The notes: generated from the letters alone by a model not told the origin. A stretch of DNA of 64,000 nucleotides from Schizochytrium sp. CCTCC M209059 (GCA_000818945.1 KN805394.1:17688-81687); one strand, 5' to 3'. Shown: positions 20,529 through 30,565, counted from the stretch's first letter. A program made the numbers and translations.

Positions 20529-21429
20529 CGTCGCGGGCGCAAGCGTCTGGGCTCAAAGAGATCTGAGAAACGGGACAAGCTCGAAGCTTCGCGCGCTCTC
20601 GGCGCGCTCTCGTCTCGGCCTAGCTAGCTATTTGAGCAAACGTACGTGCGGGGGTTGTTCCTCTGGGCCTGGCCGGGCGTCGCCGCGCCTCGCCGCCGCC
20701 GCTGCCGCTGCCACCACCTCCCGCCTCGCCGATCCGCGCCGCGCCGCACCGCACCACCCTCGCTCGGCGCGGCGGAAGCCTCTTCTCTGTTGGCGTCCGC
20801 CCCGTCCCAAACGCCCTTGGTGGTTTGTTGATGAGGTCGCTCAACTTTTTTCAAATTCAAATCTAAACCTAACATATACCCTAACCTAACTGTCGCTTTT
20901 CTTCCCCGTTCGCAAGAGAACGCGGCGGCCGGCGGGAAAGAACTTGAAAGAAGGAAAGAAAATGCCAAAAAGGTAGTAAGAAAGAAAGGCAGATCGATAA
21001 TGCTCAGCGGGCGAGCTGAGAGAATGGCAACATGCCACGCCCGCTTCCTCAGTCCTGTTCTTGTTCTTGTTCTTCTTCAGCAGCGTACGCAGCGTACGCA
21101 CCAGCAAAAGTTGCAGTGGCATGTTGTTGAAGGCGAAGCAGCGCTTAGAACAGATCCGTTTCCGATACATACATAAATATAGTGTGTACTAGACTAGAAC
21201 GGTGCGCGAGGGGTCCGCGAACGGAGCGAGTGAGAGTCAAAGGAAAGACTCGGCAGCGATGATAGCTTGGACGTGAGGAGGGCTCAGACGCGAGGCCGGC
21301 ACGGTAGCAATAGAAGAATCATGCCGCCAAAAGCGCGGGAGAATCGCCGGACGCCTTGAACGCGCGCGCGCGCGCGCGCGCTCGTGAGGCGAGAAGAGAA
21401 GAGAAGAGAAGAGAAGAGAAGAGGCGAGA
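20529..21429. promoter_or_regulatory. Divergent intergenic region, DNA2 / ankyrin gene
   Basis: About 900 bases separate the two start codons. The half nearest DNA2 is GC-rich (CGCCGC tracts). The middle holds a telomere-like stretch, CTAAACC then TACCCTAACCTAAC, at about 20864-20890. The half nearest the ankyrin gene ends in (CG)n at 21358-21381 and (AGAGA)n at about 21391-21423, a few bases before the ATG. No convincing reading frame is present. Confidence 0.5.
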
Positions 21430-24339
21430 ATGCAGTCTTCAACGGAGACGGACTCTGTCGCGTCGACGAAGAAAACAAACTTTGGCTTGGCCGATGTACA
21501 CGCAAAGATGCAGCAGAAGCTCGCTGAAGCCGAGGAGGCACGTAGACGCGCGAGCAAGGAAGCGGCGCAAAGGCAACGCGAGGAGAGCAAATGGTATCGT
21601 GCCGTCAAGGCCGAAGAAGAACGCCTTGAGGACATCCGAAGTCGAGAGGCTGAAGGTTATCCTCACTGGAGCGCCAAAGATTTTGGCGGCGCCTACCACT
21701 CGAGCCGCATTGCCAACAAATTTCCCATTGTAGGGAGCGCTATTGAACTGGAACGCGTCCGCAAAAGTGGAATCGTGGCCCGCAAGGATCGGGAGGCTCG
21801 CGAACTTGCCGAGGTCCAGCTAACGCACGAATACCGTGCGCGAGCCAAGGGCGTGTTTGCCGAGCAACGCGAAGCCTTTAAGGGCAGATATTCGACGCGT
21901 GTCTATCTCGAGGAAGATGTCATGACAGCGCTCGGTCGGCGAGACGTGGAACTTGCACACCTACGCAAGCGATTTCGACGTGAACGCGACGCCTTCTCAT
22001 GTAAAGACGGAACCCCTCTCGTGGGTTTTATGGCCGCGGTGCGCGCTGGCGAGCTGGAAAAGGTGCAAGGCATGCTCAATCGCGGAGAGGTTGACATTAA
22101 TGAGGTGGGCTCATTCAATCAAGGCGAAACAGCGCTGATGGAGGCCTGCAAACATGGCCGCGTCACGATGGCAAACATGCTCCTTGATATGGGAGCGGAT
22201 CCCAACCAAAAGAGTGCTCGCGGCGAGGGCACATTGCATATGGTATGGTATCCCGTATTGCAGGACGGCGGCAAGGCCTGCCAAGGTCTGCACCGTGTGG
22301 TGGCGCTGCGAAACGTTTACAGCTTGCTGGAGCGACTGTTTGCCGAGGGCGCAGATCCAGGAATGCTCAACCCACCGCTGCAATCGACCCTTCATATCGC
22401 GGCTGCAGAGCAGTGCACGGCCATTTGTGATCTTATTCTACGTGCGGGGGAGCCGTATCTGCTGGACCTTAAAGACAGCCAGGGACAAACACCGCTTGAC
22501 GTGGCGCCGAGCGCAACGCACGAGTCGAGCAAGCTCTTGCGCAATTGGCGTGCCTGTGTCAAGGGCAACAAACTGACAGATTTTCAAAAGGCTTGGTTTC
22601 ACTACATGAATGCGCCTGCTGTGGGACCTCGTCTTGCAATCTGCCCGAGTGCAGGAAAAGTTATCAATGAACTCCGCGTAAGTGACTTTCGTCGGCATGC
22701 TGGTACGGCGCTGCGGGACGGAATCGCTTCTCGGAGACACGAGGAAATCGAGGCAGACCGCACAAAAGCAAGCGCTGGCTTGAGCGAGAGCGAGGGGTCT
22801 TTGACCAACAAGCGACCCGTTGCAGAGTACGTGCAACTTGCGCAAAAACGGTACACGGCAACCTTTCGCGCCAAGGTCGAGCAAGAACGAAAGATGCTCA
22901 AACCTTCGGACCGCAAACTCACGCTCGTGGAGTACCTCGTGGGCGTCGAGGCGCGCAAACGGGCCGCGGAGCTCGACAGAAAAAGCAAGACGCGCGGAAG
23001 CCACGGTCGTCTATTGACACGCCGAAAAGCCGTGGCTCATGCCTTATTAGCAGACACGTATCGCGGCGGCGCGGAGCGCGTGCGAAGACGCGACCTCGAA
23101 GACGTCCCACTCGAGGCGACTGACGACGAACACGTTGCCGCAGACGTTTTGCAGAATAATGTGCTTCGAAGACCATGGACGGTATCGGCAATTGGTCGAT
23201 CGGGAGGCGCCTTTCACCCGCGCGTTCTGGGCCGCGTCGTGAGGAATGTGCGTGGCACACCGGAGAACGCCAGTGCAATGGCAAGAATTTCAAGCCACTA
23301 CGCGCAGCGTGCGGCGAGTGTCACGCACACCACCTCGGCAATGCAAGCGGAGGAGCAGGCCGATGAGGTCGAAGCTGGGGTGGCCGCCGTCTCAACGCCG
23401 CAGACGAACACGACGACGATGATTCCGACGGCAAAGGAGCGACTCACCCGTCGCATGACAGTGAGGTTGGCCAACGTCCAAGAGGACGAGAACATTGTGG
23501 GATCGCGCTCCCTTCACCTTAATCAAGGCGAAGAGGAGACATCATCCGATGCGAGAGAAAAAGAAATTGCGCAAGGTTTTGCCAACGGAGGAGCTTCGCG
23601 GAACAAGTCTCGTCGAAAGGGTGCCATTGCACAAAAAGCGAATGCGCTCAAGGCGATTCAAGAGAGCGTTGAGGCGGCGGAGAAGAACCTTCGATACAAT
23701 GGCGGAAGAGATAAAGAAGATTCGTCTTCTGACCAAGGGTCGAAGGCAAGGTCTTTGCGACCTGGGGCAAACGCCACATATCGTTCAAAACACGTACCTG
23801 CGGCGCTCATGCCTCCACAATACAATATGCGTGAGGTGCTCAGCTCTCTTACTCTCGATGCGAATGGAAAGTCGACGTATACGCGCGTCGAGGTCGCCAG
23901 TGTGCTCACGCTGCTGCGCGCTCGTCTTCCGGGCGATGTTCTCTCTTCGCAGCTTAGCAACGCGATTCTTCGCGCAATCCATCATGACGAGCGCACCGAT
24001 GCAGGCAATGTGACCGTCGAGGAGCTGAGAGACCAGTTCAGAGACTTCCACCTGAATAAGAAGCCCGTTGACACCACGCCGGTCTTTAACGCGCTCGAAA
24101 AGAGTCTGAATGCCAGGTTCCGAGAAGAGCAGTTTCATGCGAGCCTGGGACCGTACCACGTATACTCTACGGACGACTTGCAGCGCCCGGGACCGTACAT
24201 GGCGCGGCCGGCGAACACGCAACCTTGGTTAGGATCGCACGTTAGACTTGACCGGAATCGCGTGCTGCGCGATCGTCATCACGACGAGAATCCCCTGCAC
24301 GCCTCGGCCTTTGGCGTCATGCGGTCCAAGGTCACCTGA
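21430..24339 (+). CDS. Ankyrin-repeat protein with charged N-terminal helix
   Basis: A 969-residue soluble protein that I cannot name. Residues about 20-70 form a long charged helix (EEARRRASKEAAQRQREE). Ankyrin repeats cover about 197-370, including GETALMEACKHGRVTMANML and TLHIAAAEQCTAICDLIL. One repeat is interrupted by a longer insert. The middle is basic and Ser-rich. Near residues 800-880 two helix-loop-helix stretches look like degenerate EF-hands (LTLDANGKSTYTRVEVASVL and HHDERTDAGNVTVEEL), although the loops do not have full Ca2+ ligand sets. The C-terminus (RPGPYMARPANTQPW) is Pro-rich. Single exon. A cytoskeletal or ciliary scaffold is possible but not shown by the sequence. Confidence 0.75.
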   Translation: MQSSTETDSVASTKKTNFGLADVHAKMQQKLAEAEEARRRASKEAAQRQREESKWYRAVKAEEERLEDIRSREAEGYPHWSAKDFGGAYHSSRIANKFPIVGSAIELERVRKSGIVARKDREARELAEVQLTHEYRARAKGVFAEQREAFKGRYSTRVYLEEDVMTALGRRDVELAHLRKRFRRERDAFSCKDGTPLVGFMAAVRAGELEKVQGMLNRGEVDINEVGSFNQGETALMEACKHGRVTMANMLLDMGADPNQKSARGEGTLHMVWYPVLQDGGKACQGLHRVVALRNVYSLLERLFAEGADPGMLNPPLQSTLHIAAAEQCTAICDLILRAGEPYLLDLKDSQGQTPLDVAPSATHESSKLLRNWRACVKGNKLTDFQKAWFHYMNAPAVGPRLAICPSAGKVINELRVSDFRRHAGTALRDGIASRRHEEIEADRTKASAGLSESEGSLTNKRPVAEYVQLAQKRYTATFRAKVEQERKMLKPSDRKLTLVEYLVGVEARKRAAELDRKSKTRGSHGRLLTRRKAVAHALLADTYRGGAERVRRRDLEDVPLEATDDEHVAADVLQNNVLRRPWTVSAIGRSGGAFHPRVLGRVVRNVRGTPENASAMARISSHYAQRAASVTHTTSAMQAEEQADEVEAGVAAVSTPQTNTTTMIPTAKERLTRRMTVRLANVQEDENIVGSRSLHLNQGEEETSSDAREKEIAQGFANGGASRNKSRRKGAIAQKANALKAIQESVEAAEKNLRYNGGRDKEDSSSDQGSKARSLRPGANATYRSKHVPAALMPPQYNMREVLSSLTLDANGKSTYTRVEVASVLTLLRARLPGDVLSSQLSNAILRAIHHDERTDAGNVTVEELRDQFRDFHLNKKPVDTTPVFNALEKSLNARFREEQFHASLGPYHVYSTDDLQRPGPYMARPANTQPWLGSHVRLDRNRVLRDRHHDENPLHASAFGVMRSKVT

Positions 24340-24913
24340 TAATGAACATGATTTTTATTCTTGCAAGCCTACGAGGCCTACATTGAGACGCTGAGAGACC
24401 GACCGCCCTCGGCGCGTTGAAGAAGGCGTCCATTCACTGTTCGCAGACCATGTCTGGCAGCGAAACGGGGAGAGCTGACCTTCCTGACCCTTTACTAACG
24501 CGACGAGCCAGCTCCTCAGACGGCTTCCCGCGCAGTCGAAAGTGGAGATGGAGATGCCTATCGTACGTACTCCTACGTAAACCCGTTCGGGACCCAAGTG
24601 GTGGTAGGATTAAGCGAATCCCAGAGGCTATCTTTTTTGTGGTAGGCCTAGCTAGCTTAACGTTGTCGACCCCCATTGACCATGAGTCGGAATTTGGGGC
24701 GCGACGCCAGCAGCGAGAGGCCGCACTCGCAAACGCACGCTCCCGCCTCGCTGTCGCTCGCATTCGCAGGGGGGCAGGCACAAAGCAGCTGCAGCTGCAG
24801 TTGCGTGCAGAGCCCGATCGCCTCGAACCCCTTGACACTTCTGGCTGCAGAGTGTTTGCTCCTGGGGAAGTGGACGACCGACCGATCGCAAGACAAGTGC
24901 AGCAAGAATCAGC
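24340..24913. other. Intergenic region before the SDR pair
   Basis: About 570 bases: the 3' end of the ankyrin gene and the leader of the first SDR gene. Reading frames of up to 190 codons cross it on both strands, but they are low-complexity and overlap each other. A palindromic GCAGCTGCAGCTGCAG lies near 24787-24802. Confidence 0.5.
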
Positions 24914-25828
24914 ATGACTTCGAAGAGCTACGCGCTCGTGACCGTAAGTATAAGAGCTCGGGAAGCGTGAGACGCTGCGCGACGTGAAAGTGGTCAGGAT
25001 ACTCACTCACGCAAGAGTATTGACAACGCGAATGAACAGGGCGCCTCGAGCGGCATCGGCAGAGCTATCGCCGTTCACCTCTCACGCCAAAACCTCGGTG
25101 TTCTCGCCGTGGCTCGTCGCGAGGAGCAGCTCCAGGAGACGCGCAAACTCGGTGTGGAAGACAACATTGAAATTGTGGTGGCGGATCTGACTACCAGCGA
25201 AGGACGTGAGTCCGTCGCAGAAGTCGTTCGCTCCAAGTGCTCGAAGCAGCTCAAGTATGTGGTGCAAAATGCCGGCGTCATCGGAAAGCTCGACCAGGCC
25301 ATCAACCTGAAAGAAGACATGTGGCGGCACACCTTTGAAGTGAATGTGCACGCTCCTTTTTTCTTGGCGCAGCTTCTCGTTCCCGAACTTGCCCCCGACG
25401 CTCGCGTTCTGCACGTGAGCAGCGGCGCCGCGCATGGGCCCTTCAATGGCTGGACAGCGTACAATGTCACCAAAGCGGCCTTTTACATGATGTACCAGTG
25501 CATGCGCGATGAGCTTGCGCCCAAGGGCATTCATTTCGGCAGTTTTCAGCCTGGCATTATCGAGTCCGACATGCAGGAAACGATTCGCGATGCGACTGCG
25601 GCGGAGACGGCCATCGTTGAAATGTTCAAGGAGTTCAAGGCTAACCAGTACACGGGCCCAGAGGACAAACCTCACGCGCCTCCCAAGGGTGGTTTGGACG
25701 TCGCCTCCAACGTCGCCTTTTTTGTGGACTTTTTGCTCACCAAGGTGCCTGCTGACGAGTTCTCCTCGCACGGTGAGTGGGATATTTCCGACGAGTCGCA
25801 TCATTCCCGCTGGATCACCGAGGAGTAG
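24914..25828 (+). CDS. Short-chain dehydrogenase/reductase, copy 1 (two exons)
   Basis: The gene encodes a 272-residue NAD(P)-dependent SDR. Exon 1 (24914-24943) codes for MTSKSYALVT. A 96-base intron (GTAAGT...AACAG) is followed by exon 2 from 25040, which continues GASSGIG. The intron therefore splits the dinucleotide-binding motif TGxxxGIG exactly after TG's Thr. Further family motifs are NAG (QNAGVIG), the catalytic Ser in HVSSGAA and the YNVTK active site with Tyr and Lys. A Pro-Gly follows (QPGI). No signal peptide. The substrate is unknown; the family includes sepiapterin-reductase-like and yeast YIR035C-like enzymes, which this resembles in length. It is one of two tandem copies. Confidence 0.85.
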
Positions 25829-26290
25829 GCCTAGATCCAGATGGCACCGATTGAAGTTTTTAAAGATCTATTCCTATTCCTTGCCCCACATATCTGAAGT
25901 TCGCCACAAAGCGCAAGTCAAAAGCGAGAAAAGAGCACTGGGCTCAGTCCTGACCATGCCCGCGCCATAGATGTGCACGATGTCCTTTTTTTGCCCTTCA
26001 AAATTTGTGAAAACTGTTCGTCAATTTCTCTGGCTTGCTTGCTTGCTTGCTTGCTTGCTGCAGGTGACGGCGCCCGACGGAACAAAGAATAATTCCGGTC
26101 GAATACAAATCAGCGTTGGCCGATCGCTGCGAGCAGAGCAGAGCAGAGCAGAGCAGAGCTTTATACCGAAGCGCGCGCTAGAGCGGCACGCAGACCTACA
26201 TCTGGCTGTCTGGCTGTCTGGCTTGCTTGCGTCGTGACTGACTGATTTATTCGTTCGATCGATCGATCGATCGATCGGTTGATCGCAAGG
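25829..26290. repeat. Microsatellite-rich spacer between the SDR copies
   Basis: The spacer holds (CTTG)n at about 26035-26058, (GAGCA)n at about 26131-26158, GGCTGTCT repeats near 26203-26224 and (GATC)n at about 26255-26277. The last lies 13 bases before the ATG of copy 2. No reading frame of interest. It includes the 3' UTR of copy 1 and the promoter/leader of copy 2. Confidence 0.8.
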
Positions 26291-27205
26291 ATGGCGTCGA
26301 AGAGCTACGCGCTCGTGACCGTAAGTAGAAGAGCTCGGGAAGCGTGAGACGCTGCGCGACGTGAAAGTGGACAAGAAACTCACTCACGCAAGAGTATTGA
26401 CAACGCGAACGAATAGGGCGCCTCAAGCGGCATCGGCAGAGCTATCGCCGTTCACCTCTCACGCCAAAACCTCGGGGTTCTCGCCGTGGCTCGTCGCGAG
26501 GAGCAGCTCCAAGAGACGCGCAAGCTCGGTGTGGAAGACAACATTGAAATTGTGGTGGCGGATCTGACTACCAGCGAAGGACGTGAGTCCGTCGCAGAAG
26601 TCGTTCGCTCCAAGTGCTCGAAGCAGCTCAAGTATGTGGTGCAAAATGCCGGCGTCATCGGAAAGCTCGACCAGGCCATCAACCTGAAAGAAGACATGTG
26701 GCGGCACACCTTTGAAGTGAATGTGCACGCTCCTTTTTTCTTGGCGCAGCTTCTCGTTCCCGAACTTGCTCCCGACGCGCGCATTCTGCACGTGAGCAGC
26801 GGCGCCGCGCACAGACCTTATAACGGCTGGGCATCGTACAATGTCACCAAAGCGGCCTTTTACATGATGTACCAGTGCATGCGCGATGAGCTTGCGCCCA
26901 AGGGCATTCATTTCGGCAGTTTTCAGCCTGGCATTGTCGAGTCCAACATGCAGGAAACCATCCGCAAGGCCACCGCCGAGGAGACGGCCGTCATTGAAAG
27001 GTTCAAGGAGCTCAAGGCCAACCAGTACACGGGCCCAGAGGACAAGCCTCACGCGCCTCCCAAGGGCGGTTTGGACATTGCTCCCAACGTCGCCTTTTTC
27101 GTCGATTTCCTACTCACCAAAGTGCCTGCTGACGAGTTCTCCTCGCACGGCGATTGGGACATTCGCGACGAGTCGCACCACTCGCGCTGGATTACCCAGG
27201 AGTAG
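26291..27205 (+). CDS. Short-chain dehydrogenase/reductase, copy 2 (two exons)
   Basis: Tandem paralogue of the preceding SDR, also 272 residues. Exon 1 is 26291-26320 (MASKSYALVT), the intron is 26321-26416 (96 bases, GTAAGT to AATAG) and exon 2 is 26417-27205. The intron matches that of copy 1 at all but a handful of positions. The first part of exon 2, up to about 26770, is almost identical to copy 1. The last third differs more (for example RKATAEETAVIERFKELK against RDATAAETAIVEMFKEFK). All catalytic motifs (TG-GASSGIG, NAG, Ser, YNVTK) are present, so both copies should be active. A possible polyadenylation signal, AATAAA, follows the stop at about 27229. Confidence 0.85.
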
Positions 27206-27763
27206 ACAGACAGACGCCTTCTCAAAACAATAAAAAAAAAACAATCGAATTTTACATTCAACGTGACCAAATCTTCAGTCGAGCAGCAATCATGAGCGAG
27301 CGCACACCTCATCGGCGACAAAGCGTCGGCCTGTGCTCCAAGCGGCCACGGGTGCGGCGGCCCAGCGACTCTCGCGCGTGCCTTCTAATTTTCTCAAAAT
27401 TCCAAGACGTCTGAAACTTCTAAATATTCCACAGGTTACGATGCCCGGCGCGTTCCCCTCGCCACCTGGCAAACACTAGAAAGGCGGCGCACTGTTTTGC
27501 TTTTTGCCGCTTTTCCAATCCAGATCAACTTTTTGCCGCGCGCCGTCAACGCCGCTCTGCACGCGCCCCCGGAGAGACATCAGCAGCAGCTCGCCCGCCC
27601 GTCCGCTTGCCCGCGCGCCCTCTTGCCTGTGTGAGCGCGCGCGCGTGCGCAACCTCGCTCGCTTGTGCACCGAGGCGTCAGCAAATTGGACGGAGCCGCC
27701 GTCGCGAGCTAGCGAGCAAGCCAGCCACGCCGGCACGCGCATAGCAAAGCTAGAACAGCCACC
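27206..27763. other. Intergenic region before Sec61-gamma
   Basis: About 560 bases. It starts with an A-rich 3' end (AATAAAAAAAAA at 27229-27240) and becomes GC-rich, with CGCCCGCCCG and CGCGCGCGTGCGC stretches upstream of the Sec61-gamma ATG. No gene seen. Confidence 0.5.
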
Positions 27764-27982
27764 ATGTCGAGCTCCAGCGCACTCAACGAGAGCGTGATCG
27801 AGCCGCTTGTCAAGTTCGCCAAGGACAGCAAGCAGCTCGTCGCCAAGTGCACCAAGCCGGATCGCAAAGAGTTTGAGGCCACGGCCAAGTCCGTAGCTAT
27901 GGGCTTTCTTGTCATTGGCATGATTGGTTTCTTTGTCAAGCTCATCCACATCCCAATCAACAACATCCTCATTGGCAGCTAA
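27764..27982 (+). CDS. SEC61G: Sec61-gamma, ER translocon subunit
   Basis: This 72-residue tail-anchored protein is the gamma (SecE/Sss1) subunit of the Sec61 channel for co-translational protein entry into the ER. The amphipathic helix VKFAKDSKQLVAKCTKPDRKE is followed by the conserved F-x-x-x-A-K-S stretch (FEATAKSVAMGFLVIG) and one transmembrane helix (MGFLVIGMIGFFVKLIHIPI), ending NNILIGS. Length and motif order match the family (about 68-80 residues). ACCATGT start context. Single exon. This is the clearest housekeeping gene in the window. Confidence 0.95.
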   Translation: MSSSSALNESVIEPLVKFAKDSKQLVAKCTKPDRKEFEATAKSVAMGFLVIGMIGFFVKLIHIPINNILIGS

Positions 27983-28247
27983 ATGTCCTCTTTCCTCTTT
28001 ACTTCATATCTCCGCACGGGATTGCGAGCAAACCATGGGCACCTCACATTCAAAACTATAAAACAAAACAAAAACTAAAAACACTATTCACATTGCCCCT
28101 GCGCTCTTTGGTTTGGTCACCCTCCCCCTTTCCCTTTCCTGTTCCCCACCCGTTGTCCTTGGCTTTTTTTGGGGGGCCTTTTCAGAAAGATGCCATGGCG
28201 CTGACGATTTATTGCCGCACGCAAGGAATGTCCCGTGCATCGATTGG

Positions 28248-29978
28248 TCAGAGCGTCGTTGCATCGTCTTGATGACGTGGAAAGTCTGTCTGAGCGAGAC
28301 TAATCTGGTGACCGCCGCGAATGGCCGGTGCAAAGCCCGATGTATCGCGACGACGAGCCCATTCCCCAAAAGGCCCGATTAGACTCATCCAGGCTCCCAG
28401 AATCTCGCCCACGCCGGTGTAGAGTCCACGCAGTTCAAGCGCGGCGCCCCATGGCTCTTGGCAAAGATCAAGCAGCACACCGCGCGGGTATCTCGTCGGT
28501 CGCACCACCGTCTGGCCTACAGCATATATCGGCGCGCATTGTAGCATCTTGATAGCAACCAGAAGAAGTCCATGAACCACCACCGTTAACAACCATAGCC
28601 CGACGAACATGACATAGTACGCCAAGGTTGTCTGAAACAGAAATCCAAAAACGAGAAATGCCATCGACCCAAAGAGAAGATCGCCCGTGGCGTAGTCCCC
28701 TGTATCCACGCGTCCACGGAGCACATTCCGCTTTTTGCCGCGCATCACCTTCCAGAACGTCGACATTCCCGCGAGTTGGAAACGGTGCAAGCGGGCAAAG
28801 AAATTGTACAAAAACTGAATGTGAAGTGTGACAAACGACGCAGCATCGCAGGCGAAGGCTAGCACCATGGACAGGCCACCCCCGAGAAGAGAGAGGACGC
28901 CGACAGTAAACAATAGCTGCGGGCCAAAGGGAGCGAGCTGCGCTGTGAAAACGTGCCAGCTCTCGATAGCAAAGAGTACCGTATTGCCCAAGACTTCATC
29001 AAGACCTTCATTGAGCTTGAATCCGAGCGGAGCGTGCTGACTCAATACCCAAAGCACCCGTTTCCGCATCACGCCCGACTGGAATTGGTACCCTACAGAA
29101 TCAAAGAGAAAGTCTCCGATCTCTCGCTCGCGCAAGGTCAAGCTTACACCGACGATCACGCCAAGAAGCATATCAAAGATCAGACAAGCTGCGGTCTGTC
29201 CATAACGCGCCATACTAGCACCTGGCGCGGCAAGAAGACGCATTTGCTGGCCTCGATGTTCAATGAGCGAGACCACAGCGCTCGCATCACAGCACCGAAG
29301 CCTCGGCGCTTTGACATCCACTTTGGTCATGCGCAAAAACGCAAAGGGCTTGCATAGCACCATAGGAATTTGAACGCTCGCGCAAGAGATGAGAGTCCCC
29401 CCTATCGTGTCCAGGACCTTGCAAAGATGGCTTGGATCTTTCGAAAGCGCATTGCACGCGGGCGCGTCCTTGTCCTGTCTACCAAAGAGAGCTATGAGGC
29501 CCTTTTCCAGCGAAGGATTGTCTTGCGAGGAAACGTCGCTGAAAGTAGCAAGGCCGTACGCTGCGAGCTCGGCACGGGCCTCTTTTGCTGCTTGCGACTC
29601 TCTCTTCGGGCAATAACACAAGCCATCGACACCGAGGATATGCGCTCGTGCTCCTGGCTTTAACCGCCAGGGGCCAGGGCCTTGCACGAGCACGAGCTCC
29701 ACGTCACGACCCTCCACAACAACTCGAGGTTCCTGGTCTTTGATAACGTAGAAGCCGCTCCCCGCGCCTTCGCCTTCCTCGTTGCCTTCTTCCCCTCGGC
29801 GCAAGCGCGTCGCGCGTCGCGGTCGCAGTTGGCGACGCCGGACTTCGAGTTCGACCTTACGGCACGTATTGCTTTCGCGCGCGAGGAGCACGACGCGCAC
29901 GCGCGCAGAGGGATGACGCGCGTCTTCTGCACGCACCAGCGCCAGCGTAGTCTTTCGCTTCGTTGTGTGGCCAGACAT
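28248..29978 (-). CDS. PIGQ: GPI1/PIG-Q, subunit of the GPI-GlcNAc transferase
   Basis: A multi-pass membrane protein of 576 residues. Its second half carries the Gpi1 domain: FVTLHIQFLYNFFARLHRFQ, then LAGMSTFWKVMRGKKRNVLR and the TGDYATGDLLFGS segment, followed by hydrophobic helices and PIYAVGQTVVRP. Gpi1/PIG-Q stabilises the ER complex that adds GlcNAc to phosphatidylinositol, the first step of GPI-anchor synthesis. Start choice: the ATG at 29978 (MSGHTTKRKTT) is preferred. An upstream in-frame ATG at 30092 would add a hydrophobic leader, but that part overlaps a GACT repeat and the start of a possible gene on the other strand. The region between 29979 and 30090 would then be a divergent promoter. 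Confidence 0.85.
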   Translation of the reverse strand: MSGHTTKRKTTLALVRAEDARHPSARVRVVLLARESNTCRKVELEVRRRQLRPRRATRLRRGEEGNEEGEGAGSGFYVIKDQEPRVVVEGRDVELVLVQGPGPWRLKPGARAHILGVDGLCYCPKRESQAAKEARAELAAYGLATFSDVSSQDNPSLEKGLIALFGRQDKDAPACNALSKDPSHLCKVLDTIGGTLISCASVQIPMVLCKPFAFLRMTKVDVKAPRLRCCDASAVVSLIEHRGQQMRLLAAPGASMARYGQTAACLIFDMLLGVIVGVSLTLREREIGDFLFDSVGYQFQSGVMRKRVLWVLSQHAPLGFKLNEGLDEVLGNTVLFAIESWHVFTAQLAPFGPQLLFTVGVLSLLGGGLSMVLAFACDAASFVTLHIQFLYNFFARLHRFQLAGMSTFWKVMRGKKRNVLRGRVDTGDYATGDLLFGSMAFLVFGFLFQTTLAYYVMFVGLWLLTVVVHGLLLVAIKMLQCAPIYAVGQTVVRPTRYPRGVLLDLCQEPWGAALELRGLYTGVGEILGAWMSLIGPFGEWARRRDTSGFAPAIRGGHQISLAQTDFPRHQDDATTL

Positions 29979-30090
29979 GGCGCGATCCGCCCGGTCGCCA
30001 GGTAGCAAAATAGCTTTGGAGCGTCTTGTGTGACGTGACACTCGTGTGACACCCACGACTGACTGACTGACAAAGAGCACGAGCGACAGC

Positions 30091-30447
30091 ATGGACGACT
30101 TCAACAAAGCCAGTGGCCGACGCCGCAAGGCCTCGCCTCGCCTCGCCTCGCCTCGATCTGTCTAGCTGGCCAGGTATGCTCAACTCACCCGCATTCAGCC
30201 TTTGACCTCAACAAGCTCTATGCAAAGTCTCAGGAATGGGCGAATGCAAGGGCGAAAGGAAGAGCAACGGCGTGAAGTGGTTCTTGTTCAAGTTATTGTG
30301 AGCGCGTCCCAAACGCCTCTTGCGAGAAATCGAACACGTTGGACTCCCGCGTCGATCTCACGCTGTCACAAATTCTTTTCTTGCACGACGAGGGCGTGTC
30401 GCAACTCGCAGGGGTCCGGGCGGCTTTGTCTGCTTCATAGAGTGATC
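30091..30447 (+). CDS. Possible small spliced gene, structure unresolved
   Basis: Three pieces look coding by their G/C-ending codons: 30091-30112 (MDDFNKA), about 30199-30271 (FDLNKLYAKSQEWANARAKG, after an acceptor CATTCAG) and about 30293-30447 (RVDLTLSQILFLHDEGVSQL, ending TAG). The second and third pieces share one frame but are separated by an in-frame TGA at 30273-30275. A different frame at 30251-30297 (KSNGVKWFLFKLL, before a GTGAGC donor-like site) is also codon-rich. Explanations are another intron, an assembly indel, or a recoded TGA. I do not recognise the product. Taken as a whole, it would be divergent from GPI1, 112 bases away. Confidence 0.3.
30131..30155. repeat. (CCTCG)n pentanucleotide repeat
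   Basis: Five units of CCTCG upstream of the GPI1 start and within or beside the putative small gene on the other strand. It may sit in the putative intron at 30113-30198. Confidence 0.85.
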
Positions 30448-30565
30448 AACAACGTGACAGGACAGGAAGAAGATTAGCATCGCCACGCACAAAGTTTGGA
30501 TAAGCTCGATCCCTCACTCAACGACGGCACCGGCGACGGAAAGCGGAACACGAACGCTGGCGTGG

